Shown here: positions 1-8,522 of the stretch, piece after piece
Layout: each line of letters starts with the position of its first letter
Position numbering within the stretch: the first letter of the stretch is position 1
Source: Mesotoga sp. UBA6090
Lineage (GTDB): Bacteria > Thermotogota > Thermotogae > Petrotogales > Kosmotogaceae
Direction: 5' to 3'
Assembly (NCBI RefSeq): GCF_002435945.1
Contig: NZ_DIXC01000040.1
Location: 1 to 64,000 of the forward strand
DNA length: 64,000 bases
Translations under genes and position numbers: made by a program
The notes under the pieces: generated by a model
Seen by the model: the letters and a program-made list of their open reading frames with translations, nothing else
What the model was told of the DNA's origin: nothing
Database searches by the model: none

Positions 1-286
1 ATACGGCCACAACGTTGTCCTGAAAAAGAGCTCTTCTTATGACATTTGCAGCCGTGCTTGGATTTGCTGCGTCGTCATACACGACCATTTCGAGCAGATC
101 ACCGTTGACTCCTCCTGCAGCGTTGATCTCTTCAAGCGCCAACTGTGCGCCCATCTTGATGTAGTCGCCAAGAATAGAACCCAGTCCTGTGAATGGTGCA
201 ACCAATGCTACCTTGATCGTTGCGCCAAGTGCAGAAACCCCAATTAGCATGACCATTGCGACTACGAGTACCTTGTTTAGCTTCAT
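1..286 (-). CDS. Branched-chain amino acid ABC transporter substrate-binding protein (LivJ-type), N-terminal part
   Basis: The reverse strand encodes the first 95 residues of an exported binding protein; the rest runs off the window. It starts MKLNKVLVVAMVML, a typical Sec signal peptide ending near SALGA. The mature part (IKVALVAPFTGLGSILGDY, then GAQLALEEINAAGGVNGD and DDAANPSTAANV) is the characteristic N-lobe of the LivJ/periplasmic-binding type I family. Members of this family capture branched-chain amino acids, other amides or urea for ABC uptake; the ligand cannot be told from this fragment. The start is set by AAGGAGGTGT at 291-300, placed 4 nt before ATG 286-284. A palindrome over the probable -10 element lies upstream (separate entry). 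Confidence 0.9.
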   Translation of the reverse strand, partial: MKLNKVLVVAMVMLIGVSALGATIKVALVAPFTGLGSILGDYIKMGAQLALEEINAAGGVNGDLLEMVVYDDAANPSTAANVIRRALFQDNVVAV

Positions 287-358
287 CCAAACACCTCCTT
301 GTGCGGAACCGTCGTAGAACGCCCCGCTCTTCGTGAAGAAAGATTAACAAATAATGAA

Positions 359-379
359 CATGATGCATTATACATCATG
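359..379 (-). promoter_or_regulatory. Palindromic operator-like site overlapping a -10 element of the LivJ-type gene
   Basis: Arms CATGATG (359-365) and CATCATG (373-379) are perfect inverted repeats around 7 bases that hold TATAAT on the reverse strand (367-372). The site lies about 75 bp upstream of the binding-protein start. A dimeric repressor bound there would block the promoter. No convincing -35 was found, so the promoter assignment is moderate. Confidence 0.45.
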
Positions 380-644
380 CAAAGTGTACCATCTCTTTCG
401 TTCAGTTCGTCAATGCCGTTATAGCCAACCACGATCAAAGAGGAGAAAATAACACTGATTATTTGGCTATAGTTCGACTGTTCGCAGCTGCGAATTGTTT
501 TTCGGTGAAGCCTATCAGTGATAATAGCTTCACTTTTCAGCTAGAAAAGAAGAATCGACTGCCACGGCAAATGCTTTCTAAAAACCATCGCGCTATTGCC
601 CGGTTTATAGTGAAAAGAGGGAGGATTCATCGTATGACTTTTTC

Positions 645-672
645 TTGCTCTTCCTTGCGCTTGGTTTATAAT
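645..672 (+). promoter_or_regulatory. Sigma-70-type promoter
   Basis: TTGCTC (645-650), a 16-bp spacer and a perfect TATAAT (667-672). It lies about 55 bp upstream of the GTG start at 727 and supports that start rather than the longer reading frame opening at 463. Apart from this and the operator above, nothing else was recognised between 287 and 726. Confidence 0.55.
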
Positions 673-726
673 AGGTTGTGTATTCGGTTGTTGTTTCTGA
701 AACGTTCTCATCTGGGGGTGTTGTCT

Positions 727-1206
727 GTGAGAGTGTTCTTTTTGATGATTCTTTCTCTAGTCCTGGTTTCTACTATGATTGCTGTAGAGATCGATCTTGG
801 GATAGGCGTTGACGTTATTCAATCTGATCAAAGCAGCCTTAGCTGCGCCAGACTTTCGCTTATCGGCAGTATCGGGCTTATCTCTCTGGATGTACCTTTC
901 GCTCAGGTGTGGCCCTCGGAAAGAAGGATTGAGTTTTCAGATCCGTTCTTAAGTTATGCAGGCCTGAATTTCAAACTTCCCATAACTGTTCTATATATAA
1001 AGGCTGGCTTGGGGGTTCAGGTCAGGGGATTGATTGACGTACTTGGAGGCAAAATCGAAGGCTGGGATCTCCCGGCCAGAGTTCGGGCCGGCTTAGGTGT
1101 GTCTGATTCCGGCCTGTTTCTTGAGGGTGGTTTGAATCTCGATTTCACGCCTTCACTCGAGAATTTGGAATTCTGTCCTTATATTGCGGCGGGATTGGTG
1201 TTTTAG
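727..1206 (+). CDS. Small exported protein, possible outer-membrane beta-barrel
   Basis: 159 residues. The start GTG 727 was chosen because GGGGGTG (714-720) precedes it by 6 nt and the product then begins MRVFFLMILSLVLVSTMIA, a clean signal peptide; an upstream extension to 463 would place the signal internally. The mature part alternates polar and hydrophobic residues in short strands (IDLGIGVDV, LPARVRAGLGV, GLFLEGGLNLDF) and ends YIAAGLVF, with a terminal aromatic residue as in many outer-membrane barrels. Family unknown to me; a toga (outer sheath) location is an inference. Its stop codon directly abuts the stop codon of the convergent radical SAM gene. Confidence 0.6.
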   Translation: MRVFFLMILSLVLVSTMIAVEIDLGIGVDVIQSDQSSLSCARLSLIGSIGLISLDVPFAQVWPSERRIEFSDPFLSYAGLNFKLPITVLYIKAGLGVQVRGLIDVLGGKIEGWDLPARVRAGLGVSDSGLFLEGGLNLDFTPSLENLEFCPYIAAGLVF

Positions 1207-1992
1207 CTAATCGACCTGCAGTAATCGGGAGAATTCTTCTCTGACATTTTCGTAAGCCTCGGTGCTGAGCCATCTCTGCCAGCCGAATTCTCTGTAGATG
1301 CCTCTAACCTGAAAAGTGTAGTTCATTGGATCTAAGTGTACTTCTTCGACCCTCTTTGAAAGCTCAAAGGCAACTCTGGTCGCGTTCATCGGGAGAACCG
1401 GACCGACAAAGGCACCGACCTCGATGCCGTTGGCAATAAGCATGTCGATTGTCTCGAGCCTTTCTTCAAAGGAAGATGAACCTGGTTCAAGAATCTTTCT
1501 GACATCGTCTATGTCCGTAGTTACCGTTATTAAAACCCTCGCTTCTCCTTCAGAGGCTCTCAGCAGGTCTATATCTCTTCTGACCAAAGCGGACTTTGAC
1601 ATTACTAATACAGGAATCCGATGGGAGATAAGTATTCTCAGTATTTCACGGGTGATTTCATACTTCTCTTCTATATGCTGATATGGATCACAGGCCGTGC
1701 TGAGAAACACGGCTCGCTTGGGATGGTAAGTAATCTCTTTTCGCAGAAGAGAGACAATATTCTTACGAACCTGAACGTCTCTGCCCCATCTGCCGTGGCA
1801 GTACTTGAAAGAGCCGATGAACCTTGCAAAACAGTATTTGCAGCCAATTGTGCATCCAACATAAGGATTGACCGTGAAATCGGTTAAAGGAATGCTTGAT
1901 TTTGTAAGGGCTTTGCTTGCTCTTATCTCTTCAATCATATACGGATCGATTCTACATTGTTTCTCTTCACGAATGCGTTTTTGAAAGTGCAT
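1207..1992 (-). CDS. Radical SAM protein, spore-photoproduct-lyase-like (SPL-like) family
   Basis: 261 residues. The cluster motif C47-x3-C51-x2-C54 (VGCTIGCKYCFARF) binds the 4Fe-4S/SAM centre. The surrounding TKSSIPLTDFTVNPYVGC and the later FLSTACDPYQHIEEKYEITRE are typical of the widespread radical SAM group annotated as SPL-like or Rv2578c-like. These share a scaffold with spore photoproduct lyase, but most have no proven substrate and this host is not a spore former, so DNA repair should not be assumed. The first ATG at 1992 has no good ribosome binding site; ATG 1938 (MIEEIRASK) is an alternative closer to where homologues usually begin. Divergent from ridA. Confidence 0.85.
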   Translation of the reverse strand: MHFQKRIREEKQCRIDPYMIEEIRASKALTKSSIPLTDFTVNPYVGCTIGCKYCFARFIGSFKYCHGRWGRDVQVRKNIVSLLRKEITYHPKRAVFLSTACDPYQHIEEKYEITREILRILISHRIPVLVMSKSALVRRDIDLLRASEGEARVLITVTTDIDDVRKILEPGSSSFEERLETIDMLIANGIEVGAFVGPVLPMNATRVAFELSKRVEEVHLDPMNYTFQVRGIYREFGWQRWLSTEAYENVREEFSRLLQVD

Positions 1993-2049
1993 ATGCGTCG
2001 CTTCATCTATTCTGTAATGATATAATTAACCAAAATAGGAGGTGTTACT

Positions 2050-2427
2050 GTGTTGAGGGTTATCAGTACTGACAAGGCGCCGGCGGCGGTTGGACCATAT
2101 TCTCAAGCAATTGCGGCGGGTGGTTTTCTCTTTGTTTCTGGACAGATCCCCCTCAACCCGTTGACCGGTGAGCTGGTGACAGATTTCGAAGGAGCATGCA
2201 GACAGTCACTGGAGAATTTATTCGCGGTTGTCGCCGCCGGCGGGTCGAGTCTGGACAATATCGTGAAAGTGAACATCTATGTTAGGGATATGGGGAAATT
2301 CTCGATACTAAATGAAATCTACATGACGTATTTCAAGGAACACAAGCCCGCGAGAGCTGTCGTTGAAGTCTCTAACTTGCCCAAGAATGCGCCGGTAGAA
2401 ATGGAAGCTGTGGCGATAATACCGTAA
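2050..2427 (+). CDS. ridA: RidA family 2-iminobutanoate/2-iminopropanoate deaminase
   Basis: 125 residues, the normal family length. RidA hydrolyses reactive enamine/imine intermediates released by PLP enzymes such as threonine dehydratase. Hallmarks are present: [19 protein letters not shown], and the active-site arginine region [20 protein letters not shown] near the C-terminus. The GTG start at 2050 has AGGAGGTG at 2037-2044. A TATAAT at 2021-2026 in the short divergent gap is a plausible -10 with a poor -35. thrS follows after 13 nt with its own ribosome binding site, so the two are probably co-transcribed. Confidence 0.95.
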   Translation: MLRVISTDKAPAAVGPYSQAIAAGGFLFVSGQIPLNPLTGELVTDFEGACRQSLENLFAVVAAGGSSLDNIVKVNIYVRDMGKFSILNEIYMTYFKEHKPARAVVEVSNLPKNAPVEMEAVAIIP

Positions 2428-2440
2428 TCAGGAGGATATT

Positions 2441-4387
2441 ATGGGTATTTCTATAAAACTGCCCGACGGTTCTATAAGAGAATACGGGCGAAGAGTGACA
2501 CCAGCGGAGATTGCAAGAGACATTTCCGAGGGGCTGGCCAGGCGAACTTTCGGTGCGGTAGTTGATGAAGAGCTGTGGGATCTGGAAAGACCTATTGAGA
2601 GTGACGCTTCGGTTAGATTGGTACTTGATAAGGATCCTGAAGCGGCAGTCTTTTTCAGACATACAATGTCGCATATTCTTGCTCAGGCAGTAATAAGAAT
2701 TTATGGTAAGGAGAAAGTCAAGCTTGCCATAGGGCCTACAATCGAGAATGGATTTTACTACGACATAGATCTGGGCGATATAAGAATAACTGAAGAGGAT
2801 TTGCCGAAGATCGAATCTGAGATGAACAGGATAATCAAAGAAGATCTCACCGTGGAGAGGTTTGAGTTGCCCGTGAGTGATGCAGTAGCTCTCATGAAGA
2901 AGGAGGACCAGCCTTATAAGGTAGAGCTCATTGAGGATCTGATAAAGGACACCGGCGCAAAAACCGTCACATTCTACAGGCAGGGAGAATTCGTCGATCT
3001 TTGCAGGGGTCCTCACATTTCTTCGACTGGCAAGGTCAAGTATTTCAAGCTCACATCGGTATCCGGTGCGTACTGGAGAGGCGATGAGAAGAACAAAATG
3101 CTTCAGAGAGTTTATGGAACGGCCTTCGCAAAGAAGAGCGATCTCGAGGATTATCTCAAGATGATTGAAGAGGCAAAGAAGAGGGATCACAGGAAGCTTG
3201 GTCCGGCGCTTGGCCTCTTCACAATCAATTACGAATACGCGCCCGGAATGCCTGTATTCCTTCCAAAGGGAACGGAGATGCTCAATCAGCTACTTCAATT
3301 CTCGAGAGAGAAGCACATTGAAGACGGCTACAGAGAAGTGAGTACGCCACAGGTTATGTCGGATGCCCTGTGGAGAACATCAGGTCACTGGGATCATTAC
3401 AGGGACAACATGTACTTCACGGAGAAAGAGGACCAGCAGTTTGCGGTGAAGCCAATGAATTGTCCCGGTCATATCATAGTCTACAAGTCCTCGTCTGTGA
3501 GCTACAGAGATCTTCCAATGAAACTCTTTGAGTTCGGAAAGGTCCACAGATACGAACGTTCCGGTGTTCTGCACGGTCTGTTCAGAGTGAGGGGATTCGT
3601 TCAGGACGATGCTCACATATTCTGTACCAGAGAACAGATACAGCAGGAGATCATGGGAGTGATCGACTTCGTAGAGAAGATATATTCGCCTTTCAATTTC
3701 GAGTACAGGGCGGAGCTTTCGACGAGGCCTGAAGATTACATGGGCGAAGTGGAGCTCTGGGATATTGCTACAAAGGCACTTGAGGATTCCCTGAAGGCAA
3801 AGAATATGGAGTTTAAGGTGAATGAAGGCGATGGTGCCTTTTACGGTCCGAAGATAGATTATCACATAAAGGATTCACTCGGAAGAGAATGGCAGTGCGC
3901 GACCATTCAGCTGGATTTCATGATGCCGGAACGATTTGGAATCAAGTATATCGGTCCTGACAACGAGGAGTATCAGCCCGTTATGATTCACAGAGCCATC
4001 TTCGGTTCAGTTGAGAGATTCATGGGGATACTTATCGAGCACTTCGCAGGAGCCTTCCCAACGTGGTTTGCTCCGACCCAGGTTGCAGTTATCCCCATAG
4101 CCGACAGACACATCGAATACGCTGAGTCAGTCGCTTCTGAACTGAAGAACAAGGGGTTCAGAGTCGAGGTTGATGACAGGCAGAAATCCACAAATTACAA
4201 AATTCGGGACGCGCAGATGCTCAAAGTGCCCTATATGTTGATAGTCGGGGATAGAGAAAGAGAGTACGGCACCGTATCGGTAAGACTGCGAAGTGAAAAA
4301 GATCTTGGATCCATTGAACTCGACTCGTTTATCGAGAAGCTCTCTGAAGAGATCAAGACTAGAAGGGTCACGAGTGTTTTTGAATGA
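2441..4387 (+). CDS. thrS: Threonyl-tRNA synthetase
   Basis: 648 residues, full length. It charges tRNA-Thr in the cytoplasm. Domains in order: N-terminal TGS domain (about 1-60), the editing/second additional domain with [10 protein letters not shown] (zinc/editing histidines), the class II catalytic core (MNCPGHI motif, the [17 protein letters not shown] region of motif 2, the [11 protein letters not shown] region of motif 3), and a C-terminal anticodon-binding domain ([12 protein letters not shown] onward). The ATG start follows CAGGAGGATATT. A strong intrinsic terminator sits 3 nt after the stop codon. I saw no T-box leader; translation and transcription seem to come from the ridA promoter. 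Confidence 0.98.
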   Translation: MGISIKLPDGSIREYGRRVTPAEIARDISEGLARRTFGAVVDEELWDLERPIESDASVRLVLDKDPEAAVFFRHTMSHILAQAVIRIYGKEKVKLAIGPTIENGFYYDIDLGDIRITEEDLPKIESEMNRIIKEDLTVERFELPVSDAVALMKKEDQPYKVELIEDLIKDTGAKTVTFYRQGEFVDLCRGPHISSTGKVKYFKLTSVSGAYWRGDEKNKMLQRVYGTAFAKKSDLEDYLKMIEEAKKRDHRKLGPALGLFTINYEYAPGMPVFLPKGTEMLNQLLQFSREKHIEDGYREVSTPQVMSDALWRTSGHWDHYRDNMYFTEKEDQQFAVKPMNCPGHIIVYKSSSVSYRDLPMKLFEFGKVHRYERSGVLHGLFRVRGFVQDDAHIFCTREQIQQEIMGVIDFVEKIYSPFNFEYRAELSTRPEDYMGEVELWDIATKALEDSLKAKNMEFKVNEGDGAFYGPKIDYHIKDSLGREWQCATIQLDFMMPERFGIKYIGPDNEEYQPVMIHRAIFGSVERFMGILIEHFAGAFPTWFAPTQVAVIPIADRHIEYAESVASELKNKGFRVEVDDRQKSTNYKIRDAQMLKVPYMLIVGDREREYGTVSVRLRSEKDLGSIELDSFIEKLSEEIKTRRVTSVFE

Positions 4388-4393
4388 CAGAGA

Positions 4394-4422
4394 GACCCCT
4401 GCAATGCGGGGGTCTTGTTTTC
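4394..4422 (+). terminator. Intrinsic terminator after thrS
   Basis: Stem GACCCC (4394-4399) with GGGGTC (4409-4414), inner GC pair from GCAATGC, followed by TTGTTTT. It lies immediately after the thrS stop and overlaps the longest reading frame of the next gene, which argues that the next gene really starts farther in. Confidence 0.85.
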
Positions 4423-6199
4423 CTATCCAAGAACTCCTCGAAAGGAGGCGATTGGCACGAATATTATTGATATAATTCCGGTAGCTCGGGGTGATAAGCC
4501 GGCTGACGTTCTGCTTAAGAACTGCAAAGTAGTCAACGTGTTCAGTGGCGAGGTGGAAGAGGCGAATCTCGCTCTTTTCAGGAAGAGAATAGCCGGAATT
4601 GGCGATTACGAAGAAGGCGTGGAGGTCATCGACCTCCAAGGTTCGTACGTAGTACCTGGCCTTATTGATGCCCATTTGCACATAGAATCATCGATGGTAT
4701 CGCCCGTCGAATTCTCCAAGACAATTCTTGCACGAGGAACCACGACAGCGATAGCAGATCCTCACGAAATCGCCAACGTCATGGGTCTCGCCGGAATAGA
4801 GTACATGATAAGGTCGACAGAGGGCGTTCCTGTTAATCTATACATAATGATTCCTTCTGCAGTGCCCGCTTCCACCATGGAAACATCGGGAGCAACTATC
4901 AGTGTCATGGATATGATTGGGTTCGTTGAGAAATTTCAAAATAGGGTTCTTGGTCTGGGCGAAGTGATGAACTTTCCCGACATCATCAATGGTGATCGAG
5001 ACTCAATAGCAAAGATCGAATTGATTCGGCATAAATACAAGAAGATAGACGGACACATCCCTGGCGTCCTTGGGAAGCCCCTCAACGCTTACATATGTGC
5101 ATTTGTGAGGTCTGAACACGAGTGTACAAACGTCGAGGAAGCTCGTGAAAAACTCGCAAGAGGAATGCAGATTCTAATTAGGGAAGGCAGTGTTGAGAGA
5201 AACCTCGTTCCGCTTCTTCCACTCATAAATGACAAGACTTATCCATTCGTCTCTTTCTGCACTGACGACAAGCACCCTGACGACATTATCAGAGAGGGTC
5301 ACATCGATCACAATGTCAGAAAGGCCATTAAGCACGGTATTGATCCAATAATTGCGATAAGGGCGGCGACGATAAACACGGCAAGGCACTACAATCTCAG
5401 GTCTATGGGAGCAATTGCGCCCGGATATAAGGCGGACCTTGTTGTGGTCGACGATCTCAATTTCTTCAGTCCAAGAATAGTCTTCAAGGACTCGAAGGTT
5501 GTCGCGAGAGACGGCAAGCTTGTAGCAGATGTGATTTCCAGGAGCTTTCCTCAGGAGAAGATCAACACATTCAAGTGTCAGAAGATAAGTGAGAACGATC
5601 TCAAAGTGGTGGCTAAAGGAAGGCGAATCAGAGTTATCGAGCTTCTGGGAAGTGAAGTCTTGACGGGAGCTTCGGTTGAGGTTGCGAGAATTCAAGACGA
5701 TTTTGTGGTCAGCGACCCTTCGCAAGATATATTGAAACTTGCGGCGATCTGTCGTTACAACGAGGAAAAATCCATGTCGGTTGCATTTGCAAAGGGTTCG
5801 GGATTGAAAAAGGGAGCTGTGGCCACTTCGGTCGGTCATGATTCGCATAATTTGGGTGTGCTCGGTGTAAGTGATTCCGATATGGTCTTCGCTGCCAACA
5901 GGGTGATTGAGATGGGCGGAGGTCTTGTGGCTGTAGTTGACGGAAAGATAATATCTGAGCTGCCTCTGAAGATAGCCGGCCTCATGTCGGACCTCACCAG
6001 TAGAGAAGTTGCAGAGAGGTTGGTTGAACTGAAGGAAGCGGCAAAATCAATGGGAAGCAGTCTACCAGATCTCTTCATGACCCTGTCATTTGTTCAGCTT
6101 TCAGTTATTCCGAAATTGAAGTTGACGAATCTCGGCTTGGTTGATATCGAGAAGAATGGCTTTGTACCGCTTTTCGTTGGGGAGGGTGAAGATGTCTGA
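4415..6199 (+). CDS. ade: Adenine deaminase
   Basis: Up to 594 residues; amidohydrolase that converts adenine to hypoxanthine and ammonia for purine salvage or catabolism. Metal-site motifs are visible: DAHLHIESSM (HxH), GLGEVMNFP, and FCTDDKHPDDIIREGHID, all typical of bacterial Ade. The start is uncertain. The longest frame uses TTG 4415, which lies inside the thrS terminator. A strong AAAGGAGG (4441-4448) sits in frame before NIIDIIPVARGD, where homologues begin, but the only in-frame candidates after it are non-standard (ATT 4451, ACG 4457, ATT 4463). The 3' end overlaps the next gene by 8 nt, so ade is translationally coupled to the xanthine dehydrogenase subunit. Confidence 0.93.
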   Translation: MFSYPRTPRKEAIGTNIIDIIPVARGDKPADVLLKNCKVVNVFSGEVEEANLALFRKRIAGIGDYEEGVEVIDLQGSYVVPGLIDAHLHIESSMVSPVEFSKTILARGTTTAIADPHEIANVMGLAGIEYMIRSTEGVPVNLYIMIPSAVPASTMETSGATISVMDMIGFVEKFQNRVLGLGEVMNFPDIINGDRDSIAKIELIRHKYKKIDGHIPGVLGKPLNAYICAFVRSEHECTNVEEAREKLARGMQILIREGSVERNLVPLLPLINDKTYPFVSFCTDDKHPDDIIREGHIDHNVRKAIKHGIDPIIAIRAATINTARHYNLRSMGAIAPGYKADLVVVDDLNFFSPRIVFKDSKVVARDGKLVADVISRSFPQEKINTFKCQKISENDLKVVAKGRRIRVIELLGSEVLTGASVEVARIQDDFVVSDPSQDILKLAAICRYNEEKSMSVAFAKGSGLKKGAVATSVGHDSHNLGVLGVSDSDMVFAANRVIEMGGGLVAVVDGKIISELPLKIAGLMSDLTSREVAERLVELKEAAKSMGSSLPDLFMTLSFVQLSVIPKLKLTNLGLVDIEKNGFVPLFVGEGEDV

Positions 6200-8492
6200 T
6201 TTGCAAGAGAGAGTTGTTGGCAGAAGAATCAAGAGGGTAGATGCCCTGGAAAAGGTTGATGGCCGGGCGAAATTTGCTGCCGATGTTTCTTTTGACAGAC
6301 AGGTTTACTGTGCTCTGGTTATTGCGAAGAAAGCTCACGGGGTTCTCAAGACGATTGACGCTTCAGCCGCCATAAGGCTTCCCGGTGTGGAAGGTGTCTT
6401 CACCTGGAAGGATATTCCCGGTGAGAATCAGCTTGGCGACGTAATAAGAGATATGCCTTGTCTTGTGAAGGAAGGAGAGAAGATCAGATTTTACGGTGAC
6501 GTAGTGGCGGTAGTTGCTGCGAAGGATAAGAAAACTGCCGAAGAAGCCGCTGATCTTGTGAAGATAGAGGTCGAAGAGCTCCGGCCGGTACTGACAATAG
6601 AAGATGCCTTGAAGGACGAGGTTCTTGTTCATGGAAAGTCAAATATCGGAGTTTCGAAGAAAATACGAAAAGGAAATCCATCTGGATATTTTGAGAACTG
6701 TGAACTTGTTTTTGAAGGAGAGTTCTATGCGCACTATCAGGAGCAGGCCTACATGGAGACCCAGGGAGTAATAGTAGTACCGGATATTGACTACGGTTTT
6801 ACGGTCTACGGTACTATGCAGTGCCCTTACTATGTGCAGGGAGCGCTTTCGCATGTTCTGGGCATTCCAATGAGCAGGGTGAGAGTCATACAGACCGAAA
6901 CGGGTGGAGCATTTGGAGGCAAGGAAGATGTTCCCTCTTACGTCGCTGCTTACGCAGCGGTTGCTTCCTACAATCTCAAAAGGCCTGCGAAACTGATATA
7001 TTCGAGAGAGATCGATATTCAAACCACCTCAAAGCGTCATCCGGTCAAGTCTCATTATAAAGTTGCTCTTGAAGGAAAGAAAATCAAGGCGATGCAGATA
7101 GAGGCCTGTATGGATATGGGAGCTTATGCCACGCTCACGCCAATCGTCATGTTTAGAACGCTTGTGCATGCAGCCGGCGCTTACGAGATTGAAAATGTCG
7201 ATGTTGATGTTTGCGCCGTCTACACTAACAAGGTTCCGCCCGGAGCTTTCAGGGGCTTTGGATCGCCACAGGTTCTCTTTGCTGTCGAAAGTATGCTTGA
7301 TGATATAGCTTCTCAAATGGGGTTCGATCCCATGGAGTTCAGAGAAATCAACACGCTGAAGAGAGGATCGAGAACTTCTACAGATCATCTTCTGCTTCAC
7401 AGTGTCGGAGCACCGGAGACTCTATCGAGAGTCAAGAAGGCCTCGAACTGGCAGAGACTGGTGGCAGAGACAGAGCAGTTCAACAAGGACAACGAGGACT
7501 TCAAGAGGGGTGTGGGAGTTTCTCACATCTTCTATGGGGTAAGTCTTGGCGCCGGTGGACAGGCTCTTGACAAGTCCGGCGCGCACGTCCTGATAAATAA
7601 AGACGGTTCTGTAGAAGTAAGAATCGGTGGAACGGAAATGGGACAGGGGGCAAAGACAGTAATCGCGATAATGGCTGCCGAAGAGCTGGGTCAGAGAATA
7701 GAAAGAATCCTGGTCCATCAGCCGGACACGGCCTTTGTCCCGGACAGCGGACCGACAGTAGCCTCCAGGACTACTATCTATTCAGGAAACGCGGTAAGAA
7801 GTGCCTGTATTGCTTTGCGGGAAAAATTGATTCCCGTGTTCCGTGAAATAACGGGTAGCAGCTCCGCCGGCGTGAAGTTTGCAGGCGGCTCTGTTTATGA
7901 TGAAGACGGAAAGAGAATGAGATTTGATGAAATAGTCGAAGAGGCTTACAAGAGAAATGTCAAGTTGTTTGAGACCGGTTGGTATGAGACTCCGAAATTG
8001 AATTTCGATATGGAAAATGGGATCGGAGAGGCTTATGTAACGTACTCGTATGCGAGTCAGGTTGTACAGGTTGAAGTTGATTTAGCAACGGGCTCAACCA
8101 AAGTTTTGAAGGCTTTCACAGCTCATGACGTAGGAAAGTCCGTAAATCCCGAAGGAGTGATAGGTCAGATACAGGGAGGATTCGCTCAGGGTATGGGGTA
8201 CGCAATATATGAAGATCTGAAGCATAGAGATGGCAAAATTATCTCCGACAACTTCAACACATACATTATCCCAACTGTCCATGAAGTTCCCTCTGAGCTC
8301 GTTATTGATGTGGTGGAGGATCCCTTCCCCGAAGGGCCGTACGGCGCTAAGGGAATTGGTGAACCATCACTCATGCCGGTTCCTGCCGCGGTTGCCAATG
8401 CCGTTTCCATGGCAGTTGGAAAGCGGGTAAGAAGAATACCCGTAACTCCTGAGTACGTGCTGAGTCTAATCGAAGGAAATTCGAGTAATTAG
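6192..8492 (+). CDS. Xanthine dehydrogenase-family molybdopterin-binding subunit
   Basis: 766 residues from ATG 6192 (GGGGAGGGTG just upstream). This is the large, molybdenum-cofactor subunit of the xanthine oxidase family. Motifs: TGGAFGGKEDVPSY (substrate Glu region), PPGAFRGFGSPQ (the Arg that orients purines in xanthine dehydrogenases), GGTEMGQGAKT (cofactor dithiolene region) and GPYGAKGIGEPS, whose last Glu matches the catalytic base. It therefore probably hydroxylates hypoxanthine/xanthine, the product line of the upstream Ade. The FAD and 2Fe-2S subunits are not fused and are not adjacent, which is unusual. The longer frame opening at 6141 lies within ade and is not the start. Confidence 0.93.
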   Translation: MSDLQERVVGRRIKRVDALEKVDGRAKFAADVSFDRQVYCALVIAKKAHGVLKTIDASAAIRLPGVEGVFTWKDIPGENQLGDVIRDMPCLVKEGEKIRFYGDVVAVVAAKDKKTAEEAADLVKIEVEELRPVLTIEDALKDEVLVHGKSNIGVSKKIRKGNPSGYFENCELVFEGEFYAHYQEQAYMETQGVIVVPDIDYGFTVYGTMQCPYYVQGALSHVLGIPMSRVRVIQTETGGAFGGKEDVPSYVAAYAAVASYNLKRPAKLIYSREIDIQTTSKRHPVKSHYKVALEGKKIKAMQIEACMDMGAYATLTPIVMFRTLVHAAGAYEIENVDVDVCAVYTNKVPPGAFRGFGSPQVLFAVESMLDDIASQMGFDPMEFREINTLKRGSRTSTDHLLLHSVGAPETLSRVKKASNWQRLVAETEQFNKDNEDFKRGVGVSHIFYGVSLGAGGQALDKSGAHVLINKDGSVEVRIGGTEMGQGAKTVIAIMAAEELGQRIERILVHQPDTAFVPDSGPTVASRTTIYSGNAVRSACIALREKLIPVFREITGSSSAGVKFAGGSVYDEDGKRMRFDEIVEEAYKRNVKLFETGWYETPKLNFDMENGIGEAYVTYSYASQVVQVEVDLATGSTKVLKAFTAHDVGKSVNPEGVIGQIQGGFAQGMGYAIYEDLKHRDGKIISDNFNTYIIPTVHEVPSELVIDVVEDPFPEGPYGAKGIGEPSLMPVPAAVANAVSMAVGKRVRRIPVTPEYVLSLIEGNSSN

Positions 8493-8522
8493 TATAGTTG
8501 GTGTTTGACAAGGAGGATTAAC

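Noticed and set aside
463..726. N-terminal extension of the small exported protein to 463
   Set aside because: A promoter (645-672), ribosome binding site and signal peptide all point to the GTG at 727.
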